Shown piece by piece: positions 55,078 through 64,000 of a stretch of 64,000 bases of DNA; positions within the stretch are counted from its first letter, which is position 1, and every line of letters begins with the position of its first letter. A program made the translations under genes and the position numbers. Source of the stretch: Parerythrobacter_A sp963761775 (lineage in GTDB: Bacteria > Pseudomonadota > Alphaproteobacteria > Sphingomonadales > Sphingomonadaceae); NCBI GenBank assembly GCA_963761775.1, contig CAVXIF010000012.1, forward strand, positions 296,812 through 360,811, written 5' to 3'. The notes beneath the pieces were generated by a model that saw only the letters and a program-made list of their open reading frames with translations, was not told where the DNA came from and did no database searches.

Positions 55078-55692
55078 TCAGCGCGCGGACGGCGCGGGTA
55101 GCAGGAACAGCCCGATGGCCAGCAGCAGCGTGGATAGCGTGCCCGTGCCGACGGCCAGTTCCAGCCACCCGTCCATCCCCTGCGACAGGGCGATGGAATT
55201 GACGGTGACGGCGGCACTGCCTGCCAGAATGCCCAGCCCGCCGATGGCTTTGCCGAGACCGGCGGTTGCCAGCAGACGTCCGCCAATCAGGATACCCGCC
55301 GTGCCGAGCAGCACCTTGGCAGCGAAGAACAGGAAGAAGGCGCCCGCCAGCACGGCACCGAACACCGGTGCGGCGGCTTCACCCGCTTCGCGCAGCGGCC
55401 CGAACATCGCCAGTCCCATGCCGACTTGCGCAAGGTTGAGGATACCGCTGACCGCGATGGCCGCGAAGGCAAGCGGCGCGGTCGTCAGGCGAGCCAGCGG
55501 CACGAAGGCCGCAACCGAAATTGCAAGAAAGGCGAGCGCTTCCACCGACCAGATAAGATTGGACGGCGGCGATGCACCGCCCGCGCGGATCGCAACATAA
55601 ACGATCTGCGTCACTACCGTCAGCAGCAGGGCGGCGGCGGTCAGGCGTATTGCGGGTGCGGCATCGGTGTCGATTGCAGTTGTGTCGGTCAT
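55078..55692 (-). CDS. six-span hypothetical membrane protein
   Basis: 204 residues from ATG 55692, with GGGGACC upstream. About six hydrophobic spans (LTAAALLLTVVTQIVYVAIR, SVEALAFLAISVAAFVPLAR, LAFAAIAVSGILNLAQVGMG and others). I do not recognise a family; DUF4386-like proteins have this size and topology. Converges with the transporter, two bases between stops. No charged or metal motif suggests an activity. Confidence 0.7.
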   Translation of the reverse strand: MTDTTAIDTDAAPAIRLTAAALLLTVVTQIVYVAIRAGGASPPSNLIWSVEALAFLAISVAAFVPLARLTTAPLAFAAIAVSGILNLAQVGMGLAMFGPLREAGEAAAPVFGAVLAGAFFLFFAAKVLLGTAGILIGGRLLATAGLGKAIGGLGILAGSAAVTVNSIALSQGMDGWLELAVGTGTLSTLLLAIGLFLLPAPSAR

Positions 55693-55771
55693 TGGTGGTC
55701 CCCTTTTGTCGGATACTGCGTCGGATGGTGTTTCCATCCGTTCGCTGCGCAACGCCAAAAGGTTACATCGT

Positions 55772-57601
55772 CTAGTTTCCGCCCGCCGCGATCCACCGTT
55801 CGATCTTCGCTTCCAGCACCGGCAGGGGCAGCGAGCCGGTGCCCAGCACCTGCGCGTGGAACGCCTTGAGGTCGAAGCGGTCGCCCAGGGCCGCTTCCGC
55901 TTCGGCGCGCAGTTCCTGTATCTTCAGCGCGCCCACCTTGTAGGCCAGCGCCTGGCTGGGAATGGCGATGTAGCGGTCGACTTCGGCGACAACTTCGGTG
56001 CGGGTCATGCCGCTGTTTTCGAGCATGAAGGCCACCGCCTCGTCGCGCGTCCAGCCCTTGGCGTGCAGGCCGGTATCCACCACCAGCCGCATCGCGCGCA
56101 GCTGCTCGTCCTGCAATGTGCCGTAGCGGTTCCACGGGTCTTCGAAAAAGCCCATCTCGTAGCCCAGCGTTTCCGAATACAGCGCCCAGCCTTCGACATA
56201 GGCGGTGTTGCCGCCGAACCGCATGAAATTGGGCAGCGCCTCGTTCTCCTGCGCCAGGCTGATCTGGAAATGATGCCCCGGCGCGCCCTCGTGCAGATAC
56301 AGCGTGACATTGCCCGTCGTCAGGCGGCTGGGCAGGTCATAGGCGTTGAAATAGAAGATGCCGGGACGGCTGCCGTCGGGCGATCCCTAACTGTAGGAAC
56401 CGCCCGCGCTGAATTGCTCGATGGCGGGATCGTAGGGCTTGATTTCCAGCGGCGACTTCGGAGGCAGGCTGAAATAGTCGCCGATCCTGGCGTCCACCTG
56501 TTCGCCGATATCGTAATAGGTCTGCGTCAGCGCCTCGCGGCTTTCCGGCTTGAACTGCGCATCCTGCCGCACGTAATCGAAAAATTCGTTCAGCGTGCCT
56601 GCATAGCCGGTTTCGACGCGGATTTCTTCCAGCCCCGCTTTTACCCGCGCGACTTCCGCCAGACCCAGATCGTGCAGGTAATCGGGCGTCAGCGGTAGCG
56701 TCGTCGTGCTTTCGATCAGCGTGGCATACAGTTCAGGCCCACCGGGCAGTGCGGACAGGCCTACGCTGGTGCGGGCATTGGGCAGGTATTCATCGCGCAG
56801 GAAATCGCGCATCCGGGTATTGGCGGCGTAGATTTCGGCTGTCTTGGCGCGGTATCGGGCGCGCAGGTCTTCTTTCACGTCCTGCGCAAACGCATCGGGA
56901 AATGCAGTCGTCGGCTTCATATATTGCGACTCGTCGATCGGCACCGCCAGCTGCGTGTCGAGCTGTTCGATCACGCGCCCGATGCTGAGCGCCGTTTCGG
57001 TGACGCCGCTGGCAAGCCCTTCGCGCATCCGCCCGATGCTCCGGTCGCCGATGGTAATGTAATCGTCGTGGCGCGACAGGTTGTCCTCGTAATGCGCCAG
57101 CGTTTCGAACGGCGCGGCCCCGCCGCCGCTGGCGAAAGTGGGGTAGAAGGTGTGAAATCCGGTGAAGTGGTTGACGGGTCGCACCTCGGTCAGCGCGCGC
57201 ACAGCTTCGCTGCTGGCTTTCAGCGACTGGTCCTGGTTATGCGCAAAAACATCGTAGGCGATGGCGTCGGTTTCGTTCAGCTTGCTCCGGTCGATCTGCG
57301 CCAGCAACGCGATGTTGAGCTGCGTATCGAGGCGGCTGGCGAGGAAATAGCTGTCGGTGCCGTAATCGCCCAGCCGGTCGGCATTCTCGGTATCGCCACG
57401 AAAGATACGGCTGAGCGGGTTCAGCTCCAGATTGCGCGCATCGGCATCCTCGAACAGCGCGGACAGCTTCGCCGCTTCGGTCTGCGGTTGCGCGTCCATC
57501 GTATCGGGCATCGTGTCGGGCGCGGCGTCCTGTGCCAGTACCGGCATGGTGGGCAGCGCGAACGCGGTGGCGGCGAGGAGGGCATGGCGCAAGGAGATCA
57601 T
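55772..57601 (-). pseudogene. DUF885 family exported protein with an in-frame TAG
   Basis: Start ATG 57601; signal peptide MISLRHALLAATAFALPTMP (cut after VLAQ). Residues to about 404 (57601-56390) end in SAGGSYS, then TAG at 56387-56389. The same frame continues GSPDGSRPGIFYFNAYDLPS and TLYLHEGAPGHHFQISLAQE to TAG 55772. HEGAPGHH is the DUF885 metal-site motif (HExxPGHH), so the stop removes it from the product. If the TAG is an error the protein has about 609 residues, the normal size. DUF885 proteins are related to zinc carboxypeptidases of family M32; activity unproven. Confidence 0.85.
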
Positions 57602-57641
57602 GGCAGGGGCTTTCCGGTTCGGGTGTTCTTGAATGGCGCGA

Positions 57642-58915
57642 CTATTCGATGATGCGTCCGCGCACCATCACGAAGCCGACATCTTCCAGTACGGTCACAT
57701 CGTCCAGCGGGTTACCCGCCACCGCAATGATATCGGCACTGTAACCGGGTGCGAGGCGTCCGATTTCGTTCTCCATGCCCAGCACCTTCGCGGCTTGTGT
57801 CGTGGCGCTGGCGAAGGCGGCGCGGTCGGACATGCCCTGCGCTTTCATTAGCGCGAATTCCTGCGCATTGCGGCCGTGGTCGAACACGCCCGCATCGGTG
57901 CCGAAGGCGATCGGCACGTTCCATTCGCGCGCGCGGCCCATAAAGACCTTGGCGGTTTCGGCCACGGCGCGGATCTTGTCCTCCACAACCGGCGTATAGA
58001 TGCCCTGCCCCAGCCGCTCGGTCACGCCCCGGAACGCCATCAGCGTCGGCACCAGCACGGTACCGTTTTCGCGCATGGCATCGGCGGCGGCCTTGTCGAG
58101 ATATGTGCCGTGCTCGATGCTGTCGATGCCGGCCCGCGCTGCGGCTTCGATCCCGCGCGCGCCATGTGCATGCGCCATGACTTTAAGGCCAAGCGAATGC
58201 GCGGTGTCGGCGATGCTCTTCATCTCGGCATCGCTGAAATGCGCCTCCAGCCCGCGCCCCTGCTGGCTCAGCACGCCACCGGTGGCGGTGATCTTGATGA
58301 CATCGGACCCGTTCTGCGCCGCACGGCGCACCTTGGCCGCGCATTCCGCCGCGCCGGTGCAGGTATAGCCGCTGGTCAGCACCGCGTTTACATCGGGGGT
58401 GAAGCCCGACACGTCGCCATGTCCGCCGATGATCGACAGCGCCGGCCCCGCCGCCACGATGCGCGGTCCGGTCACCACGCCTTCCGCCGTGCCGCGCCGC
58501 AGGACGAAGGCCGTCTGCTGCGCGCTGCCTGCCTCGCGCACCGTGGTGAAGCCCGCCCGCACGGTCAGCGCGGCGTTCTTCATGCCCAGCACCACGCCCC
58601 ATTCCGGCGGTTCGGTCGTCGCCTTCCAGAAATCGCCGCCGGGGTCGCCGGTCAGATGGACGTGCAGGTCGATCAGGCCGGGCAGCACGGTCTTGTCGCG
58701 CAGGTCGACAACGATATCGGTGGCGAAATCGCCTTCCAAGCCCTTCGGTAATGCTGGTGATGCGACCGTCCGCCACGCGGATGATGGCGGGGCCGGTCGG
58801 CTGGCTGTCCGCATCGCGCAGGACGGACCCGGCGAGGATGACGGTGTCCTGCGCCAGCACCGCAACCGGCGTCAGGGCGAAACTCAGCAGCGGCGGCAAT
58901 AATCGGCAGGCGCAT
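57642..58915 (-). pseudogene. exported amidohydrolase (imidazolonepropionase-like), two frameshifts
   Basis: Removing one base near 58890 joins ATG 58915 (MRLPIIAA) to LLSFALTPVAVLAQ, giving a good signal peptide. A second extra base near 58742 separates VADGRITSITEG from LEGDFATDIVVDLRDKTVLP. After that one frame runs to TAG/TAA 57642: GLIDLHVHLTGD (first metal His pair), IKITATGGVLSQQGRGLEAH, MAHAHGARGIEAAARAGIDS, IEHGTYLDKAAADAM and PIAFGTDAGVFDHGRNAQEF (metal Asp). Periplasmic metal-dependent hydrolases of this type act on Xaa-Pro dipeptides or ureas. Neighbours DUF885 and an S9 peptidase suggest peptide degradation. Confidence 0.85.
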
Positions 58916-59049
58916 ATCGTAAATCTCCAGCGTTCGCAGAAGCCTGTGCCACACCGCCGCAAGCACGACGCAAGCCGGGGCCATTTGCGTCCGCGCGTTG
59001 AAACGGTAAGACGGGATGCAACCGAATTGTCGAAAGGAAACCAGTTTTC

Positions 59050-61195
59050 ATGCATCGCACCGTGCTGACCGCTACCGCCCTGCTCGCCTCCGCATCGCTT
59101 GCCACAATCGCCAGCGCCCGCCCGATGACGGCGGAAGACATCGCCAAGATCGAAAGCGTCGGCGCGGTCGCAGTGTCGCCCGATGGTGCGCGGGTCGCCT
59201 ACACCACCGCCAGCCTGCCCGATGTGACCAGCGGCGAGGACGATGGCGGCACGAAACAGGTGTTGATGATCGCCACCGGCCCCGGTCAGGCGCGCGCCTA
59301 TCTGCCCGACGATATCAGCCCCGGCGGCGTCACCTTCAGCCCGGACGGTTCGATGGTCAGCTTCACCTGGTCCAAGGACAAGGAAGACCGCGCCGTGTGG
59401 GGCGTGCCAGTGGATGGCGGCGCGCATCGCAAGCTGGCGGCAGTCGATGGCGCCGATGTGCGCAGCTATGCCTGGGCACCCGACGGCAGCCACATGCACC
59501 TGCTGGTGTCGGCGGCCAAGGACGATCAGCGCGACGAGCAGGGCAAGGGCGGCTTCGACGCCATCGTCTATGAGGAAGAAGCGCGTCTCAACCGCCTGTT
59601 CCGCGCCAATATCGGCGACGAACTGGATGCCGAGCCTCAGGAAACGGCGGTTCCGGGTTATGTCAGCGCCTTCCAGATCGCGTCCGACGCGCGCACCGGC
59701 ATCGTCGAATCCGCGCCCACGCCGAATGTCGATGACAGCTACACTGCCAAGCGCGTCCACATCATCGACATGCCGACCGGCAATGTGCGGGCCGTGGTGC
59801 AGACACCGGGCAAGCTGGGCGATGTCGAAATCAGCCCCGACGGTCGCCAGCTGTCGATGATTGCAGGCGTCGACATGAACGATCCGGCGGAAACCACGCT
59901 GCATCTGGTGGACCTCGCCACCGGCTCCTATCGCGCGCTGAACGCAGGCGCGGCGGAAGCGACGATGGACGCCGAATGGCTGGCCGACGGGCGGCTGGCG
60001 GCGCTGGTCCACACCGGCGTGAACAGCACGATCCGCTATTACGGCGCCGATGGCACGATGCAGTCGGAACAGGCGGCGGGCGGGCTCGATATCAGCAGCC
60101 TGGAAGTGGGCGGCAACACGGTCGTCGTGCGCGCCAGCACGGCGCAGCATCCGGACGAGCTGTTCAGCTATGCCAGCGGCAACTTCACCCGCTGGACGAC
60201 GCACAATCCGTGGCTGTCTGATATCACGTTCGGCGACCCAGCGCGCCTACAGCTACACCGCGCGCGACGGGCAGGAAGTGGAAGGCGTGCTGATCGAACC
60301 GGTCGGCGGCGCGCCCGCGGGCGGCGCACCGCTCATCATGAACGTGCATGGCGGGCCGGAAGCGCATGAAAGCAATGGCTGGGTCACCGCCTATTCGAAA
60401 CCGGGCCAGCTTGCCGCCGGACAGGGCTACGCCGTGTTCCTGCCGAATTATCGCGGCTCGACCGGCTATGGCACGCAGTTTTCCAAGGACCACCAGGCCG
60501 ATTACGCGGGCAAGGAATTCAACGACATCGTCGATGCCAAGCGCGCGCTGGTGGCAGACGGTATCGCCGATCCTGACCGCGTCGGCATGACCGGCGGCAG
60601 CTATGGCGGCTATGCCAGCGCCTGGGCCGCGACGGCGCAAAGCGCGGAATATGCCGCCAGCGTCATGTTCGTGGGCATTTCCAACCAGATCAGCAAGTTC
60701 GGCACCACCGACATTCCCAACGAGATGCGCAATGTGCATTCGCTGAAATGGCCGTGGGAAGACTGGCAGAACATGCTGGAAGTCAGCCCGATCTATCATG
60801 TCGACAAGGCCGAAACGCCGATCCTCATCATGCATGGCGCGGAGGATACGCGCGTCGCGCCGAGCCAGAGCTACGAGCTGTATCGCAACATCAAGGTGCG
60901 CAAGCCCGATACGCCGGTACGGCTGGTGCTGTATCCGGGCGAAGGCCACGGCAACCGCCGCGCGGCCAGCCGTTACGATTACACGTTGCGCATGATGGAC
61001 TGGTTCGACACCTATCTCAAGACGGGCGATCGCGATGCGCCGATGCCCGCTGCACGCCCGCAACTGGCGGAAGGGGCGAAGGGCGCAAAGGCGAAGACCG
61101 ATCCGGTGACGGACGGCACGAAGTTCCACGGCATCGACAAGGGCGGACCAGCGCCAGAACAACTGAGCCGAGGTCAACCAAGGTCTCGCCATTGA
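59050..61195 (+). pseudogene. S9 family (prolyl oligopeptidase/acylaminoacyl) exported peptidase, frameshifted
   Basis: ATG 59050 with GAAAGGAAA upstream. Signal peptide MHRTVLTATALLASASLATI; a propeller follows (VSPDGARVAYTTASLPDVTS, FSPDGSMVSFTWSKDKEDRA, ISPDGRQLSMIAGVD). One extra C at about 60239 breaks the frame; the rest reads RAYSYTARDGQEVEGVLIEP, MNVHGGPEAHESNGWVTAYS, the Ser nucleophile in GMTGGSYGGYASAWAA, Asp in IMHGAEDTRVAPSQSY and His in YPGEGHGNRRAASRYDY, to TGA 61195. Joined length about 714 residues, typical. The GSYGGYAS motif is intact. Divergent from the amidohydrolase, 134 bases apart. Confidence 0.9.
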
Positions 61196-61270
61196 TGAGG
61201 CAGGTCGCACACCCGTTGCATAGCGGGTCGTTGCCGCTTGTCCGCCTTGCCCGTAAGGCGTGCAGGCTGA

Positions 61271-62483
61271 ATGACCACGCCGCCCCCTTCCCCGCCCGAC
61301 GACCGCACGGAAATCGCCATTGTCGGCGGCGGGCTGGCGGGCGGGCTGATCGCGCTGGCCCTGCGGCGGGTGCGGCCCGAATTGCGGGTGCGCCTGATCG
61401 AAGCGGGCGACGCGCTGGGCGGCAATCACCGCTGGAGCTGGTTCGACAGCGATCTCGATGCCGACGGACGCGAGCTGCTCGACGGGTTCCGCACCGTGGC
61501 GTGGCAGGGATACAGCGTGCGCTTCCCGGCCATGCGGCGCGACCTGACGTCCACCTACAATTCGCTTGCCTCCGCCGATTTCGATGCAGGGCTACGGCGG
61601 ATGCTGGGGCAGGATGCGATCCATACCGCACGCCCCGTCGCGCAGCTGGACGAGCGCGGCGTCACGCTGGAAAGCGGGCAACGCATCACCGCGCGTGCCG
61701 TCATCGATTGCCGGGGCGCGGTGCCGACGCCGCATCTGCAAGGCGGCTGGCAAGTGTTCATGGGCCGCCATGTCCGCACGCCCGCGCCGCACGGACTGGA
61801 ACGCCCCATCGTGATCGACGCCGACGTGACGCAGCACGACGCCTACCGCTTCGTTTATACCCTGCCGCTCAAGGCGGACGAGCTGTTCGTCGAGGACACC
61901 TACTATGCCGACGCGCCGGTGCTGGACCGCAGCGCGCTGTCGGGCCGGATCGACCGTTATGTGCCGGGCGAACGACTGGCAGGGCGAGATACTGGGCGGC
62001 GAAACGGGCATCCTGCCGGTCATCACCGGCGGCGATTTCAGCGCATACCAGCGCGCCGTCGCCACGCCCGGCGTCGGCATGGCGGGCGCGCGCGGCGGCT
62101 TCGTGCATCCGCTGACCAGCTACACCGTGCCCTTCGCCGTCGAACTGGCGCTGGCCATCGCGGCGAAGGCGGACTTGCCTGGCGCGCAGATGGCGGCCCT
62201 GCTGGAGGCGCGGGCCCGGCGGCACTGGCGCAAGACGAGGTTCTATCGCACGCTGGGCCGGATGCTGTTCGGCGCGGCGCAGCCGAACGAACGCTATCGC
62301 GTGCTGCAACGCCATTACACGCTGAAGACCGGACTTATCGAAAGATTTTACGCCGGACAGTCGCATTTCGCGGACAAGGCGCGCATATTGGCGGGCAAAC
62401 CGCCGGTGCCTGTCACCCGCGCCATACATGCCCTCGCGACATCCGGCGCACCGCTGGTATCGCAAACGGAGAAAATCGGATGA
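61271..62483 (+). pseudogene. crtY: lycopene beta-cyclase CrtY, frameshifted near 61971
   Basis: Cyclises the ends of lycopene to beta-carotene. ATG 61271; FAD/NAD-binding IVGGGLAGGLIALALRRVRP, then NHRWSWFDSDLDADGRELLD and LTSTYNSLASADFDAGLRRM. One extra C in GTGCCGGGCG, about 61971, breaks the frame; the second frame gives RANDWQGEILGGETGILPVI, GGDFSAYQ, VGMAGARGGFVHPLTSYTVP and RFYAGQSHFADKARILAGKP to TGA 62483. Joined length about 404 residues. The stop overlaps the crtI ATG (ATGA), so crtYI are coupled. Confidence 0.93.
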
Positions 62484-64000
62484 ATGCCCCTGCCAAGATC
62501 GACGTGCCGAAGGGCCCCTTCATTCCCGAACCGACCGGCAAGACCGCCTGCGTCGTCGGCTCCGGCTTCGGCGGCATGGCGCTGGCGATCCGGCTGCAAT
62601 CCGCGGGCATCGCCACCACCGTCATCGAAGGACGCGACAAGCCGGGCGGCCGCGCCTATTTCTGGGAGAAAGACGGTTTCACCTTCGATGGCGGCCCGAC
62701 CGTCATCACCGACCCGCCCTGCCTGACGCAGCTGTGGGAGCTGACCGGGCACGACATGGCGGACGATGTCGAGCTGATGCCGGTCCACCCGTTCTACCGC
62801 CTCAACTGGCCCGACGGCACGAACTTCGATTATTCCAACATGATGGATGAGCTGAACGCGGAAATCGCCAAGCTCGATCCCGACGATGTCGCCGGATATG
62901 CGCGCTTCCTCGAATATTCGGCGGGCGTGTACGAGGAAGGCTATGTCAAGCTGGGCACCGTGCCGTTCCTCGATTTCAAGTCCATGCTGAAAGCCGCGCC
63001 CGCGCTGGCGAAGAAGCAGGCGTTCCGCAGCGTCTATTCCATCGTTTCCAGCTATGTGAAGAACGAGAAGCTGCGACAGGCCCTGTCCTTCCACACCCTG
63101 CTGGTCGGCGGCAACCCGATGAAGACCAGCGCGATCTACACCCTCATCCACAAGCTGGAGAAGGAAGGCGGCGTGTGGTGGACCAGGGGCGGCACCAACA
63201 AGCTGATCGCCGGGATGATCCGCCATTTCGAACGGCTGGGCGGCACGATGATCGTGGGCGATGCGGTGGAGCAGGTCCACACCGTCGGCACCCGCGCCAC
63301 CGAAGTGCAGACCGCCAGCGGGATGCGGCAGACCTTCGACGCCGTCGCCAGCAATGCCGACATCATGCATTCCTATCGCGACCTGCTGTCCGGCAGCACG
63401 CGCGGCAAGAAACAGGCCAAGGCGCTGTCGAAAAAGACCTTCAGCCCCGGCCTGTTCGTCGTGCATTTCGGGCTGGAGGGCGAATGGCCCGGCATCGCGC
63501 ATCACATGATCCTGTTCGGCCCGCGCTACAAGGGGCTGCTGGACGACATTTACGACAATGGCGTGCTGCCGCAGGATTTCAGCATCTACCTGCACCACCC
63601 CACCGTCACCGATCCCAGCATGGCACCAAAGGGCAAGAGCACGTTCTACGCGCTGGTGCCGGTGGCTCATATGGGCAAGATGCCGGTCGACTGGGACGAA
63701 ATCGGCCCCATCCTGGAAAAGCGTATCCTCGACGAAGTCGGACGGCGGCTGATCCCCGACATCCACGACCGCATCGTGACCAAGTTCAGCTACGCCCCCA
63801 AGGATTTCGCGCACGACCTCAACGCGCATATGGGCAGCGCCTTCAGCCTGGAACCGGTGCTGACGCAAAGCGCCTATTTCCGGGGCCATAACCGCGACGA
63901 CGTGATCGAGAACTTCTACCTCGTCGGCGCAGGCACCCATCCGGGCGCAGGCATCCCCGGCGTGGTCGGCAGCGCCAAGGCGACGGCAGGGCTGATGCTT
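62480..64000 (+). CDS. crtI: phytoene desaturase CrtI (runs off the window)
   Basis: Converts phytoene stepwise to lycopene. ATG 62480, open to the last base (507 codons, nearly complete). Rossmann motif ACVVGSGFGGMALAIRLQSA, GRDKPGGRAYFWEKDGFTFD, GGPTVITDP, the membrane-substrate region LSFHTLLVGGNPMKTSAIYT and the C-terminal NFYLVGAGTHPGAGIPGVVG, which is the carotenoid-desaturase signature. Bacterial CrtI is about 490-510 residues, so only a few codons should be missing. crtB usually follows in this group. With crtY it indicates a carotenoid-pigmented strain. Confidence 0.96.
   Translation, partial: MNAPAKIDVPKGPFIPEPTGKTACVVGSGFGGMALAIRLQSAGIATTVIEGRDKPGGRAYFWEKDGFTFDGGPTVITDPPCLTQLWELTGHDMADDVELMPVHPFYRLNWPDGTNFDYSNMMDELNAEIAKLDPDDVAGYARFLEYSAGVYEEGYVKLGTVPFLDFKSMLKAAPALAKKQAFRSVYSIVSSYVKNEKLRQALSFHTLLVGGNPMKTSAIYTLIHKLEKEGGVWWTRGGTNKLIAGMIRHFERLGGTMIVGDAVEQVHTVGTRATEVQTASGMRQTFDAVASNADIMHSYRDLLSGSTRGKKQAKALSKKTFSPGLFVVHFGLEGEWPGIAHHMILFGPRYKGLLDDIYDNGVLPQDFSIYLHHPTVTDPSMAPKGKSTFYALVPVAHMGKMPVDWDEIGPILEKRILDEVGRRLIPDIHDRIVTKFSYAPKDFAHDLNAHMGSAFSLEPVLTQSAYFRGHNRDDVIENFYLVGAGTHPGAGIPGVVGSAKATAGLML

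Overview
The window looks like chromosomal DNA of a pigmented alphaproteobacterium of the order Sphingomonadales, most likely Erythrobacteraceae (Erythrobacter/Altererythrobacter-like). This rests on high GC, protein flavour (sphingomonad-type IF-3, SspB, CshA/DUF11 surface protein, PEP-CTERM mini-protein), a crtY-crtI carotenoid pair and the tol-pal and his gene layout. The genus is an inference; there is no rRNA or tRNA gene in the window.

Layout. 0-8 kb: end of infC, a DUF547 protein, a PLP-dependent Cys/Met-metabolism enzyme with a coupled (frameshifted) SDR, a TonB-dependent receptor-like protein and a J-domain protein. 7.6-12.2 kb (minus): complete ybgC-tolQRAB-pal envelope operon. 12.3-16.5 kb (minus): histidine genes hisB-hisH-hisA-hisF-hisE with a HIT protein, two small unknown genes and a composite inverted repeat. 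16.7-19.6 kb: sspB, a small protein, gmk and a membrane diguanylate cyclase. 19.8-28.3 kb: acyl-CoA catabolic locus, including a bacterial split version of the ACAD10/11 kinase plus acyl-CoA dehydrogenase pair. 28.3-30.8 kb: NalP-like lipidated subtilase autotransporter. 30.9 kb: dapD. 31.8-41.8 kb: a dense island of small stress-type genes (DUF2945, DUF3140, DUF427 twice, DUF3253, DoxX, SWIB, PEBP, fasciclin, cold shock, ribosome hibernation, pyridoxamine oxidase-like), with three sigma-EcfG-like promoters. 43.3-43.9 kb: a low-GC remnant of a CBS-domain gene running into thiC.

44.0-53.5 kb holds a direct tandem duplication of about 4.8 kb: thiC, TPP riboswitch, UPF0314 gene, CshA/DUF11 surface protein and the first codons of an AbgT transporter, then the same again followed by the full transporter. 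The join at about 48.72-48.83 kb is badly degraded on both sides. The copies differ mostly at silent positions. It is either a genuine diverged duplication or an untrimmed overlap of contig ends. 53.5-62 kb: AbgT transporter, DUF885 protein, amidohydrolase, S9 peptidase and crtY, each interrupted by single-base indels or, for DUF885, an in-frame TAG. crtI runs off the right edge.

Reading frames are clean from 5 to 24 kb but are broken in most genes from 41.9 to 62 kb. Nearly all breaks are repaired by one base, which points to uneven consensus quality. Genes marked pseudogene for a single indel may therefore be intact in the organism.
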